Assembly: GCA_900752095.1 (NCBI GenBank)
Contig: CAADUD010000043.1
Coordinates: 1-8,658, forward strand
Origin: Clostridia bacterium
Lineage (GTDB): Bacteria; Bacillota; Clostridia; TANB77; CAG-508
Length of the DNA stretch: 8,658 nucleotides
Reading direction: 5' to 3'
Shown: piece by piece, positions 1-5,425 of the stretch
How positions within the stretch are numbered: the first letter of the stretch is position 1
Layout of the letters: each line of letters starts with the position of its first letter
Program-made: the position numbers and the translations under genes
The notes under the pieces: model-generated
The model's input: the letters and a program-made list of their open reading frames with translations, nothing else
Told to the model about the DNA's origin: nothing
Database searches by the model: none

Positions 1-785
1 ATTAATTTTTCGCCATAACCGGTAACACCACTATAACGAATAATAGCTTTTTGAGGTTTTTCTTCATATAATTTTTTTAGCATTTGCATAACACTTTGCA
101 ACGGATTTCCTTCATTGCTACCATATTGAGAATATAGCAAGGTACCGTCGCGGTCAATAACTACTAATTTAGTAGTAGTAGAGCCTGCATCAATTCCTAC
201 AAAACAATCTCCTTCATAGTTTTTTAGATCTCCTTTTGCTACAGTTTCTTTATTATGTCTTTCTTTAAATTCTTTATATTCTTCATCAATAGAAAATAGA
301 GGATTAAGGGGATGAGAAGTATCATCATGTGACATGTGTAACATCTCAATTTTAGAACGCAATTTTTCTACTGTAATAGGGTGTGAAGAATAAACAGAAT
401 CTAAAGCTGCTCCCTTAGCAACTAAAAGGTGTGCTTCTTCTGGGATAATAATGGCGTCACCTTCTAGGTGCAATGTTTGTATAAAGCGGTTACGAAGTTC
501 AGATAAATAATTTAAAGGACCACCTAAAAAAGCCACTTTTCCACGAATTGGTCTGCCACAGGCTAAACCACTAATTGTCTGATTTACTACTGCTTGGAAG
601 ATAGATGCGGCAATATCTTCTTTTGCTGCTCCTTCATTTAATAATGGTTGAATATCTGTTTTGGCAAAAACACCACAACGAGAAGCAATAGGATAAATCA
701 TTTTATGATTTTTTGCAAGTTCATTTAAACCTGTAGGGTCTGTATGTAAAAGCGAAGCCATTTGATCAATAAAGGCACCAGTACC
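1..785 (-). pseudogene. Same activase-related gene, continuation in shifted frame, runs off left edge
   Basis: This frame is open from 785 to base 1 with no stop and continues the gene above after the frameshift; it would be residues 128 to about 388. It starts GTGAFIDQMASLL, the end of the cluster-binding signature, and carries on through the first activase domain (RCGVFAKTDIQPLLNEG, then GLACGRPIRGKVAFLGGPL). A charged linker (around SHPLNPLFSIDEEYKEF) follows, and then a second copy of the fold begins at about residue 322 with GIDAGSTTTKLVVIDRDG and later SGVTGYGE. Two tandem activase domains are typical of proteins of roughly 1,400 residues that end in dehydratase-like domains; that C-terminal part lies outside the window. 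The long open, well-conserved frame downstream of the break means that, if the lesion is real, it is recent. An internal ATG at about 771-773 has no evident ribosome site, so independent translation is unlikely. Confidence 0.8.
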
Positions 786-1167
786 GACCTGCACAAGTTC
801 CATTCATACGTTGTTCAATAGATTTATCAAAATAAATAATTTTGGCATCTTCTCCACCAAGCTCAATAACAACATCAGTTTGTGGAATGTATTTTTCTAC
901 TGCTCTTTTACAAGAAACTACTTCTTGTATAAAAGGTAAATCTAAAAATTTTGCTGCACTCATTGCACCAGAACCTGTTAAGGCAATAGAAAATTCACAA
1001 TTGCTATATTGACTAGCTAAGTCTTCTAATACATGGCAAACGGTATTCTTAGTATCAGAAAAATGCCTTTGATAATCTGTATATAAAGTATTTAAATTTT
1101 CGTCCATAATTACGATTTTTACGGTAGTAGAACCTACATCTAGTCCTACATGTAATAATTGTTTCAT
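766..1167 (-). pseudogene. 2-hydroxyacyl-CoA dehydratase activase-related protein, N-terminal piece before frameshift
   Basis: This is the N-terminal part of a large BadF/BadG/BcrA/HgdC-family ATPase. In this family the activase hydrolyses ATP to inject an electron into 2-hydroxyacyl-CoA dehydratases; the long two-domain versions common in Clostridia have no firmly assigned substrate. Visible motifs are the phosphate-1 loop GLDVGSTTVKIVIMD (residues 8-22), the ALTGSG loop (about 62-67), the phosphate-2 segment IELGGEDAKI (about 101-110) and the family signature NGTCAG (122-127), whose Cys125 matches the usual [4Fe-4S] ligand. Right after it the frame is lost: the read peptide ends RYWCLY, whereas dropping one base near 786 gives GGTGAFIDQMA, the expected family sequence. 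As read, the product is 133 residues. The ATG at 1165-1167 has an AAGGAGA Shine-Dalgarno 11 bases upstream. It is either a real pseudogene or a one-base sequencing error. Confidence 0.85.
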
Positions 1168-1202
1168 GCAACTATAATCTCCTTTTTATGTACATTTTTG
1201 TT

Positions 1203-1253
1203 TCTATTTTTTGCGATAAAATAGAGAAATATTATCATCTAAAAAAGATAATA
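1203..1253 (-). other. Two small hairpins in the activase leader
   Basis: Between the predicted transcription start and the ribosome site are two consecutive inverted repeats: TATTATC/GATAATA (1230-1236 with 1247-1253) and TCTATTTT/AAAATAGA (1203-1210 with 1218-1225, 7-base loop). Neither is followed by a U-run in the gene's direction, so they are not obvious terminators. They could stabilise the leader or be chance structure in AT-rich DNA. No known riboswitch class is recognisable. Confidence 0.25.
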
Positions 1254-1263
1254 ACTACTTTTT

Positions 1264-1292
1264 ATTGTATACTCAAATGCACAATTTGTCAA
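1264..1292 (-). promoter_or_regulatory. Sigma-A type promoter for the activase-related gene
   Basis: On the minus strand there is a perfect -35 TTGACA (1287-1292), a 17-base spacer and a -10 TACAAT (1264-1269, 5 of 6). Transcription would start near 1257, giving an untranslated leader of about 90 bases. This is one of the best vegetative promoters in the window and lies in the only gap upstream of the gene. Confidence 0.6.
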
Positions 1293-1313
1293 TGTAAAAA
1301 TCTAGGAACAAGC

Positions 1314-1372
1314 AAAAGAAGATATCTTAAAATATGAGGATATATAAATTTCATTTTAAGATATCTTCTTTT
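1314..1372 (-). terminator. Perfect 20-bp inverted repeat, likely terminator after hlyIII-like gene
   Basis: Positions 1314-1333 and 1353-1372 are perfect reverse complements (20 bp, containing AAGATATCTT) around a 19-base loop. The repeat begins about 20 bases after the frame-corrected stop of the hemolysin-III-like gene and ends before the activase promoter. In the minus direction the 3' arm runs into a U-rich stretch (CTTCTTTTGCTTGTT), so it can act as an intrinsic terminator insulating the two genes. The stem is AT-rich and the U-run is interrupted, so efficiency is uncertain. Confidence 0.55.
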
Positions 1373-1409
1373 AGTTTAAAATTTTATTCATTAAATATAT
1401 AATACATAA

Positions 1410-2054
1410 TTAAAAATAAAAATAAAATGGCAGATACTTCCGAAGTAAGATAAAAATATGAAAAATTTCATGAAATCCAAAATAATTATTTTTTAATTGA
1501 GGCCATTTTAAACCATAAATAATACCACCAATGGTATAAAAAATACCACCTGCTACTAGCCACCATAATGAAGAAAGTGCATTTAGGTTAGCAAATATAG
1601 TAACCATTGGATAAATAGCGACAATTACAGTCCAACCCATGGCTAAATAAAGTCCAGTAGTAAGCCACCTAGGTGCTTCCAACCAAAAGATGGTTAAGAA
1701 AATACCAATAAGGGCGATTCCCCATACAACTCCAAAAATACTCCAACCCCATGGACCTCTTAAAGGACCTAAACAAACGGGAGTATAAGTAGCAGCAATT
1801 AAAATGTAAATCATAATATGATCAAATTTACGAAAAACATTCATTGCTTTTTCTTTTAAATTAAGCAAATGATATAAACTACTGAAAGTGTATAATAAAA
1901 GAAGTCCACTACCAAAAATAGTAAAGGATACAACATCCCAAGCGCCTTCTCCATATAAAGTAGCATAAATAATTAAAAAAACTAAGCCTACAATAGAAAG
2001 AATTGCTCCAAAAAGATGAGAAAAACCACTAACAGGGTCTTTTATTTTAGCCAT
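1410..2054 (-). CDS. Hemolysin III / PAQR-family membrane protein, C-terminus frameshifted
   Basis: A seven-helix membrane protein of the hemolysin III family (YqfA/TrhA, PAQR superfamily), thought to be metal-dependent membrane hydrolases; bacterial function is poorly defined. The family metal-site residues are all present: S58-x3-H62 in FSSLYHLL, D78 in KFDHIMIYI, and the HxxxH pair H195/H199 in GFHEIFHIF. DPVSGFSHLFGA near the N-terminus is also typical. The ATG at 2052-2054 follows a perfect AAGGAGGT (2058-2065). The end is odd: as read, the protein finishes RKYLPFYFYF, but removing one base near 1442 gives GSICHFIFIFNYVLYI and a stop at 1391-1393, which matches the family's usual GS-x-CHF last helix. 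The frame is therefore probably broken by a one-base insertion, real or artefactual. Since the catalytic residues precede it, a product with an altered last helix could still fold. Family assignment is sure; function is not. Confidence 0.88.
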   Translation of the reverse strand: MAKIKDPVSGFSHLFGAILSIVGLVFLIIYATLYGEGAWDVVSFTIFGSGLLLLYTFSSLYHLLNLKEKAMNVFRKFDHIMIYILIAATYTPVCLGPLRGPWGWSIFGVVWGIALIGIFLTIFWLEAPRWLTTGLYLAMGWTVIVAIYPMVTIFANLNALSSLWWLVAGGIFYTIGGIIYGLKWPQLKNNYFGFHEIFHIFILLRKYLPFYFYF

Positions 2055-2098
2055 ATTACCTCCTTAAAATTTCCAAGTTTTAACAATTTATTATATTT

Positions 2099-2127
2099 AC
2101 TTTACTATATTTTTACAAAAAAGTCAA
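2099..2127 (-). promoter_or_regulatory. Candidate sigma-A promoter for the hlyIII-like gene
   Basis: On the minus strand: -35 TTGACT (2122-2127, 5 of 6), 17-base spacer, -10 TAAAGT (2099-2104, 4 of 6). It lies 45 bases upstream of the start codon, so the leader would be short. It is supported by spacing and position only. Confidence 0.4.
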
Positions 2128-2266
2128 TTCATATTTTTATAAAGGCGAAAGGAAGTGTATATTTAGTTTAACAAAAAATTTAAAAATATTTTTTATAATA
2201 AGTTCTAAAGTAAAAAAACAAGAATAAGAATGAACTAATAGTACAAGTTTAAAAGGAGAGGATAAA

Positions 2267-2860
2267 ATGAATAAAAAAATATTTTTGACTATTGTGGTGA
2301 TACTTATTTTAGGAATTATTGGAGTAGGAATTTATTTATTTTTGCAAAATACTTCGGAAAATAACGAAACAGAAATTCAACCACAAGAAGAAATTACAGA
2401 AGAACAAATGAGGCAGACAATAGTAACTTTATATTACTTAAACAAAGAAACAAAAGAATTAATGCCAGAGGGAAGAATGGTAGATGCTAAAACTTTGTTA
2501 ACAGATCCATATACTACTTTATTAGAATTATTAATGGAAGCACCAAAAAATGAAAAATTGCAATCTGTTATTCCAGAAGGTACCAGAATATTAAAAACAG
2601 AACTAAAAGGAGATATGGTATATGTAGATTTATCAAAAGAATTTATTGATAATCATACAGGGGGATTAGAAGCAGAAACAACAACTATTTATTCTATTGT
2701 TAATACCTTAACAGAATTAAATGAAGTAAATAGTGTAAAAATTCTGATTAATGGAAAAGAAAATCAAAGTTTTAAAGACGAAAAAGTAAGTTTTAAAGAT
2801 GCTTTTGTAAGAATAGAAAGTCAAGAAGGAGAAGAAGAGGAAAACACTATACAAAAATAA
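2267..2860 (+). CDS. Membrane-anchored GerMN-domain protein
   Basis: A 197-residue protein with one N-terminal membrane segment (residues about 5-27, preceded by MNKK) and no lipobox cysteine, so it should stay anchored with its C-terminal domain outside the cell or in the intermembrane space of the sporangium. Residues about 50-170 match the GerMN (sporulation and spore germination) fold: TVTLYYLNK-type first strand, TLLELLMEAPK, SVIPEGTRIL, MVYVDLSKEFIDNHTGG, then SIVNTLTELNEVNSVKILINGKE. Bacillus GerM carries two such domains and a lipid anchor; this protein has one and ends in an acidic tail (SQEGEEEENTIQK). The ATG has a good AAAGGAGAGG six to eleven bases upstream. A perfect TATAAT at 2194-2199 could be its -10, but I see no good -35. 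A role in sporulation or envelope assembly is family-based inference; single-domain GerMN proteins also occur outside germination. Confidence 0.85.
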   Translation: MNKKIFLTIVVILILGIIGVGIYLFLQNTSENNETEIQPQEEITEEQMRQTIVTLYYLNKETKELMPEGRMVDAKTLLTDPYTTLLELLMEAPKNEKLQSVIPEGTRILKTELKGDMVYVDLSKEFIDNHTGGLEAETTTIYSIVNTLTELNEVNSVKILINGKENQSFKDEKVSFKDAFVRIESQEGEEEENTIQK

Positions 2861-2893
2861 ATAATTTCTACAATATAAAATTATCAATATTTA

Positions 2894-2921
2894 ATTTTAA
2901 AAAAATTTATTTTTTTAAAAT
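2894..2921. terminator. All-AT 12-bp hairpin between convergent genes
   Basis: ATTTTAAAAAAA (2894-2905) and TTTTTTTAAAAT (2910-2921) form a perfect 12-bp stem with a 4-base loop. It lies 34 bases after the GerMN stop and overlaps the stop codon of the small minus-strand ORF. Both flanks are A/T-rich, so it could act in either direction, but a stem without G or C is weak. Confidence 0.3.
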
Positions 2922-3068
2922 ATGAAAAAGTCTAATTCCTTTGGTGACTTGTTGTAAATTGCATAAAAAATGTTCCACTTCAAAAAGAGAATGCACTGTA
3001 TTCTCTTTTGTTTTTTGAAAATCAAATTTTTGTTTTTTATTGGAATTTAATCTATCATTATTTTCCAT
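2907..3068 (-). CDS. Small hypothetical protein (53 residues)
   Basis: I do not recognise this protein. It is charged and Asn/Lys-rich at the N-terminus (MENNDRLNSNKKQKFDFQ) and ends in an amphipathic, probably helical half (SLFEVEHFLCNLQQVTKG, then IRLFHILKK). No signal peptide, membrane span or metal motif is seen; there is one cysteine. The main argument for it is the start: the ATG at 3066-3068 sits 5 bases after GGAGG in GGAGGAG (3072-3078), an excellent ribosome site. An ATG 11 codons further upstream has none, so I chose the internal start. Against it, the coding stretch contains a 10-bp hairpin with a plus-strand U-run that looks like the terminator of the convergent GerMN gene. It could be a real small gene sharing DNA with that terminator, or a chance ORF. 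Confidence 0.45.
   Translation of the reverse strand: MENNDRLNSNKKQKFDFQKTKENTVHSLFEVEHFLCNLQQVTKGIRLFHILKK
2982..3016 (+). terminator. Intrinsic terminator for the GerMN gene
   Basis: AAAAGAGAAT (2983-2992) pairs perfectly with ATTCTCTTTT (3000-3009) around the 7-base loop GCACTGT, preceded by an A-run and followed by GTTTTTT. This is a classic A-tract/stem/U-tract arrangement on the plus strand, about 120 bases after the GerMN stop. It lies inside the small ORF on the other strand, where the U-run after the stem is only five bases. Confidence 0.55.
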
Positions 3069-3134
3069 AAGCTCCTCCAATATTAAAATTTCATTTATCA
3101 TAAAATATGAAAATAATGTAAAAAAAGTTACAAC

Positions 3135-3163
3135 TTTTCAATTTGAAAAATTTATGATATAGT
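3135..3163 (+). promoter_or_regulatory. Candidate promoter for trmN6-rsmI, with overlapping small palindrome
   Basis: Extended -10 TGATATAGT (TATAGT at 3158-3163, 5 of 6), 17-base spacer and a weak -35 TTTTCA (3135-3140, 4 of 6). The -35 lies in the palindrome TTTTCAA-T-TTGAAAA (3135-3149), which could be an operator or chance. Start codon is 41 bases downstream of the -10. Confidence 0.4.
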
Positions 3164-3204
3164 TAGAAAAATAAAAAATATTTTTTATAAAAATGAGGGA
3201 AAAA

Positions 3205-3939
3205 ATGAAGTTAAAAGAAAATGAAAGAATAGACGACTTAGAATTACAAGGACTTAAAATTATACAAAATACGAAAGGATTTTGTTTTGGAATAGATAGT
3301 GTATTGTTATCTGATTTTGCAAAAGAAATTAAGGAAAATAGTAAAGTTATAGATTTAGGAACAGGAACAGGAATTTTAGCAATTTTATTATCTGCTAAAA
3401 GTAAGTTAGGGCATATTATAGGAATAGAGATTCAAAAAGAAGTAGCAGATATGGCAAAAAGAAGTGTTTTATTAAATCATTTAGAAAATAAAGTAGAAAT
3501 TATTTGTGAAGATATTAAAAATTTAAAAACAAGATATTTACCAAATTTTTTTGAAGTTGTTATTACGAACCCACCATATAAAAAGGAAGGAACAGGAGGG
3601 TTAAATGAAAAAAGAGAAAAATTAATTGCACGTCATGAAATTACTGCTAATTTGGAGGACTTTATTCAAATTTCTCAATTTTTATTAAAGGATCAAGGAT
3701 GTTTTTATATGGTCCATAAACCAGAAAGATTAGTTGATATTATAATTACTTTAAAAAAATATAAATTAGAGCCAAAGGAGTTAAGATTTGTACAACCTTC
3801 TTATAACAAAGAACCAAACCTAATTTTAATAAAAGCAATTAAAAATGCTAAGCCATTTTTAAAAATACAAAAACCTCTATATATTTACGATGAAAATAAA
3901 AATTATACAGATGAAATTTTAAAAATTTATCAAAAATAA
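3205..3939 (+). CDS. TrmN6-type adenine-N6 methyltransferase (YabB/YfiC family)
   Basis: An S-adenosylmethionine-dependent N6-adenine methyltransferase of the TrmN6 family; in E. coli the homologue methylates A37 of tRNA-Val. The N-terminus ERIDDLELQGLKIIQN then KGFCFGIDSVLLSDF (to about residue 37) is the family's usual opening. The Rossmann SAM motif is VIDLGTGTGILAI (residues 48-60), the acidic ribose-binding residue is in GIEIQ (about 73-77), and the catalytic motif is TNPPY (121-125), the [N/D]PPY signature of N6-amine methylation. Length, 244 residues, is normal. I start at the second ATG: GAGGG at 3196-3199 lies 5 bases before it, it gives the family N-terminus, and the ATG 12 bases upstream has no ribosome site. 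It leads a probable operon with rsmI, 66 bases downstream with no terminator between, as yabB and yabC do in Bacillus, though there yazA lies between them. The exact tRNA substrate here is inference. Confidence 0.88.
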   Translation: MKLKENERIDDLELQGLKIIQNTKGFCFGIDSVLLSDFAKEIKENSKVIDLGTGTGILAILLSAKSKLGHIIGIEIQKEVADMAKRSVLLNHLENKVEIICEDIKNLKTRYLPNFFEVVITNPPYKKEGTGGLNEKREKLIARHEITANLEDFIQISQFLLKDQGCFYMVHKPERLVDIIITLKKYKLEPKELRFVQPSYNKEPNLILIKAIKNAKPFLKIQKPLYIYDENKNYTDEILKIYQK

Positions 3940-4005
3940 TAGACAAATAAAAAATAGGAAAAAAATAATAAATAAAATGAATAAAAAATGGAGGAAAAAT
4001 AAAAA

Positions 4006-4839
4006 ATGAAAGGAACAGTTTATTTAGTATCAACGCCAATAGGAAACTTAGAAGATATGACGTTTCGAGCAGTTAAAACATTAAAAGAAGTAGATTTAAT
4101 TGCAGCAGAAGATACTAGACATACTCTACAACTATTAAATCATTTTGAAATTAGTAAACCACTAATTAGTTATCATAGGCATAATGAAGAAATAAAAACA
4201 CAGGACTTAATAAAGCAAATATTAGAAGGAAAAAATGTAGCTATTGTAACAGATGCAGGAACACCAGCAATATCGGATCCGGGTGAAGAGATAGTAAAAC
4301 AAGCAATTCAAGAAGGAATTAATGTAATTCCTATTCCAGGAGCATGTGCATTTGTGAATGGTTTAATTGTTTCTGGACTCCCTACAAAAGAATTTAGTTT
4401 TTTTGGTTTTTTACCACTTAATAAGAAAAATAGAAAAGAAGTATTAGAAAAAATAAGAAAAGAGAATAAGACTGTTATTTTATATGAGGCACCACATAAA
4501 CTACAAAAAACCCTACAAGATCTTTATGAAATATTGGGAGATATTCCAGTTTGTTTAGTAAAAGAATTGACTAAAATACACGAAGAAAAGATTTATGGTA
4601 CCCTTACCATGATACAAGAAAAATGTAAGGAACCTAAAGGCGAGTTTGTTATTATTTTAGATTTAAATGGTAAAAATGAAGAAAAAATACCAAATGATTC
4701 TTCTAATATATCATTAGAAGAACACTATCTTTTTTATCAAAAAATGGGATGGGATAAAAAAGATATTATTAAACAAATTGCAAAAGATAGAAATGTTCCT
4801 AAAAATGAAGTCTATCAAAAATTTTTAAAAGATAAATAA
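4006..4839 (+). CDS. rsmI: 16S rRNA (cytidine-1402-2'-O)-methyltransferase
   Basis: RsmI methylates the ribose of C1402 in the decoding centre of 16S rRNA. The tetrapyrrole-methylase fold is clear: YLVSTPIGNLEDMTFRAV (residues 6-23), AAEDTRHT (33-40), SYHRHNE (55-61), the SAM-loop VTDAGTPAISDPGEE (about 81-95), PIPGACA (about 109-115) and GFLP followed by LYEAPHKL in the second subdomain. The C-terminal part (LEEHYLFYQKMGW, then KKDIIKQIAKDRNVPKNEV) is the small helical RsmI tail domain. At 277 residues it is full length and intact. GGAGG lies 11 bases before the ATG, slightly long but with no competitor. It is second in the trmN6-rsmI operon and converges on abrB, the same arrangement as yabC/abrB in Bacillus subtilis. 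Identification is firm. Confidence 0.95.
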   Translation: MKGTVYLVSTPIGNLEDMTFRAVKTLKEVDLIAAEDTRHTLQLLNHFEISKPLISYHRHNEEIKTQDLIKQILEGKNVAIVTDAGTPAISDPGEEIVKQAIQEGINVIPIPGACAFVNGLIVSGLPTKEFSFFGFLPLNKKNRKEVLEKIRKENKTVILYEAPHKLQKTLQDLYEILGDIPVCLVKELTKIHEEKIYGTLTMIQEKCKEPKGEFVIILDLNGKNEEKIPNDSSNISLEEHYLFYQKMGWDKKDIIKQIAKDRNVPKNEVYQKFLKDK

Positions 4840-4844
4840 TACAT

Positions 4845-4908
4845 AAAAATATAGTAATTCACAATAATAAAGTTATTTAAACTAAAATTATGAATTACTA
4901 TATTTTTT
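4845..4908. terminator. Bidirectional terminator between rsmI and abrB
   Basis: AAAAATATAGTAATTCA (4845-4861) and its exact reverse complement (4891-4907) form a 17-bp stem with a 29-base loop. The plus strand ends in TTTTTT, the minus strand in TTTTT. It starts 5 bases after the rsmI stop and lies 23 bases beyond the abrB stop, so it can serve both convergent genes. Confidence 0.65.
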
Positions 4909-4930
4909 ATATATAGTATCACTAAACAAG

Positions 4931-5185
4931 TTATTCTTCTATTTTCATATCTGATAATTTAGCAAGACATTTATTACAAACTAATTTACCTTTGTATTCT
5001 GATAACTTTTTTGAATTACCACAAAAAATACAATTTGGTTCAAATTTTCTTAAAATAATAGAAGAACCATCAACATATATTTCAATTGGATCTTTTTCTG
5101 CTATTCCAAATTTATTTCTTAATTCAATTGGTATAACTACTCTTCCTAGCTCATCTACTCTTCTAATAATTCCTGTAGATTTCAT
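4931..5185 (-). CDS. abrB: AbrB-family transition-state regulator with C-terminal zinc ribbon
   Basis: An 84-residue DNA-binding protein. Residues 1-48 (MKSTGIIRRVDELGRVVIPI, then ELRNKFGIAEKDPIEIYVDG and IILRKF) are very close to Bacillus AbrB/SpoVT swapped-hairpin domains, with the DNA-contacting arginines in the expected places. In place of the Bacillus C-terminal dimerisation domain it has CxxC-x14-CxxC (C52, C55, C70, C73), a zinc-ribbon form common in clostridial AbrB proteins. AbrB represses post-exponential and sporulation genes during growth. The ATG (5183-5185) follows AAGGAGG with 7 bases between. A minus-strand TATAAT (5224-5229) with a Spo0A box just downstream indicates repression by Spo0A~P, as in Bacillus. 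It lies between convergent rsmI and divergent spmA. The regulatory role is inferred from orthology and motifs. Confidence 0.93.
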   Translation of the reverse strand: MKSTGIIRRVDELGRVVIPIELRNKFGIAEKDPIEIYVDGSSIILRKFEPNCIFCGNSKKLSEYKGKLVCNKCLAKLSDMKIEE

Positions 5186-5211
5186 ATTACATCCTCCTTA
5201 AAACAACATTT

Positions 5212-5229
5212 TTCGACAAATTCATTATA
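5212..5229 (-). promoter_or_regulatory. abrB promoter -10 with downstream Spo0A (0A) box
   Basis: Minus strand: a perfect -10 TATAAT (5224-5229) followed within six bases by the 0A box TGTCGAA (5212-5218; in context TTTGTCGAAAAA), then the AAGGAGG. Transcription would start at about 5217, on the box itself. Bacillus abrB is repressed by Spo0A~P bound to 0A boxes just downstream of its start sites, so the layout matches. The -35 is poor (TTGCCC at 19-base spacing). Confidence 0.55.
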
Positions 5230-5320
5230 ATTAATAATAACATAAATGGGGCAATAATGCAATAAAAAGAACCAAAAATTAACAGATTTTGTAATTTTTT
5301 TATAAAAAATACGAAAAAAA

Positions 5321-5388
5321 TGTCGAAACACAATAAATATATGTGACAAAGTATAAAAACAGGTTATAAAAAAAGAAAAATAGAATAA
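5321..5388 (+). promoter_or_regulatory. Candidate Spo0A box plus sigma-H promoter for spmAB
   Basis: Plus strand: 0A box TGTCGAA (5321-5327). Then ACAGGTTAT (5359-5367), matching the sigma-H -35 consensus RnAGGAWWW at all but one position, a 12-base spacer, and ATAGAATAA (5380-5388), a full match to RnnGAATWW. Predicted start is near 5394, about 30 bases before spmA. An overlapping sigma-A-like pair (GTGACA 5343-5348, 16 bases, TATAAA 5365-5370) is an alternative. Bacillus spmAB is usually placed under the mother-cell factor sigma-E, for which I see only a weak match. Confidence 0.4.
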
Positions 5389-5425
5389 GATAAAATAGAA
5401 TCTCTCATAGAAAAGTGGTGAAAAA

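Noticed and set aside
10..16. Third 0A-box match (TGGCGAA on the minus strand)
   Set aside because: It lies inside the activase coding sequence, far from any promoter; a single 7-mer match is expected by chance in a window this size.
780..790. Programmed ribosomal frameshift in the activase gene
   Set aside because: There is no slippery heptamer, stimulatory site or known precedent in this family; a one-base insertion explains it more simply.
3848..4039. Minus-strand ORF of 63 residues at the trmN6/rsmI junction
   Set aside because: Phe/Tyr/Ile-rich antisense of A-rich DNA overlapping two real genes.
4992..5201. Plus-strand ORF of 69 residues opposite abrB
   Set aside because: Antisense shadow of a clearly recognised abrB; no ribosome site and no family resemblance.
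5309..5327. Tandem 0A boxes (ATACGAA next to TGTCGAA)
   Set aside because: The upstream copy misses two of the fixed core bases; only the second is counted.
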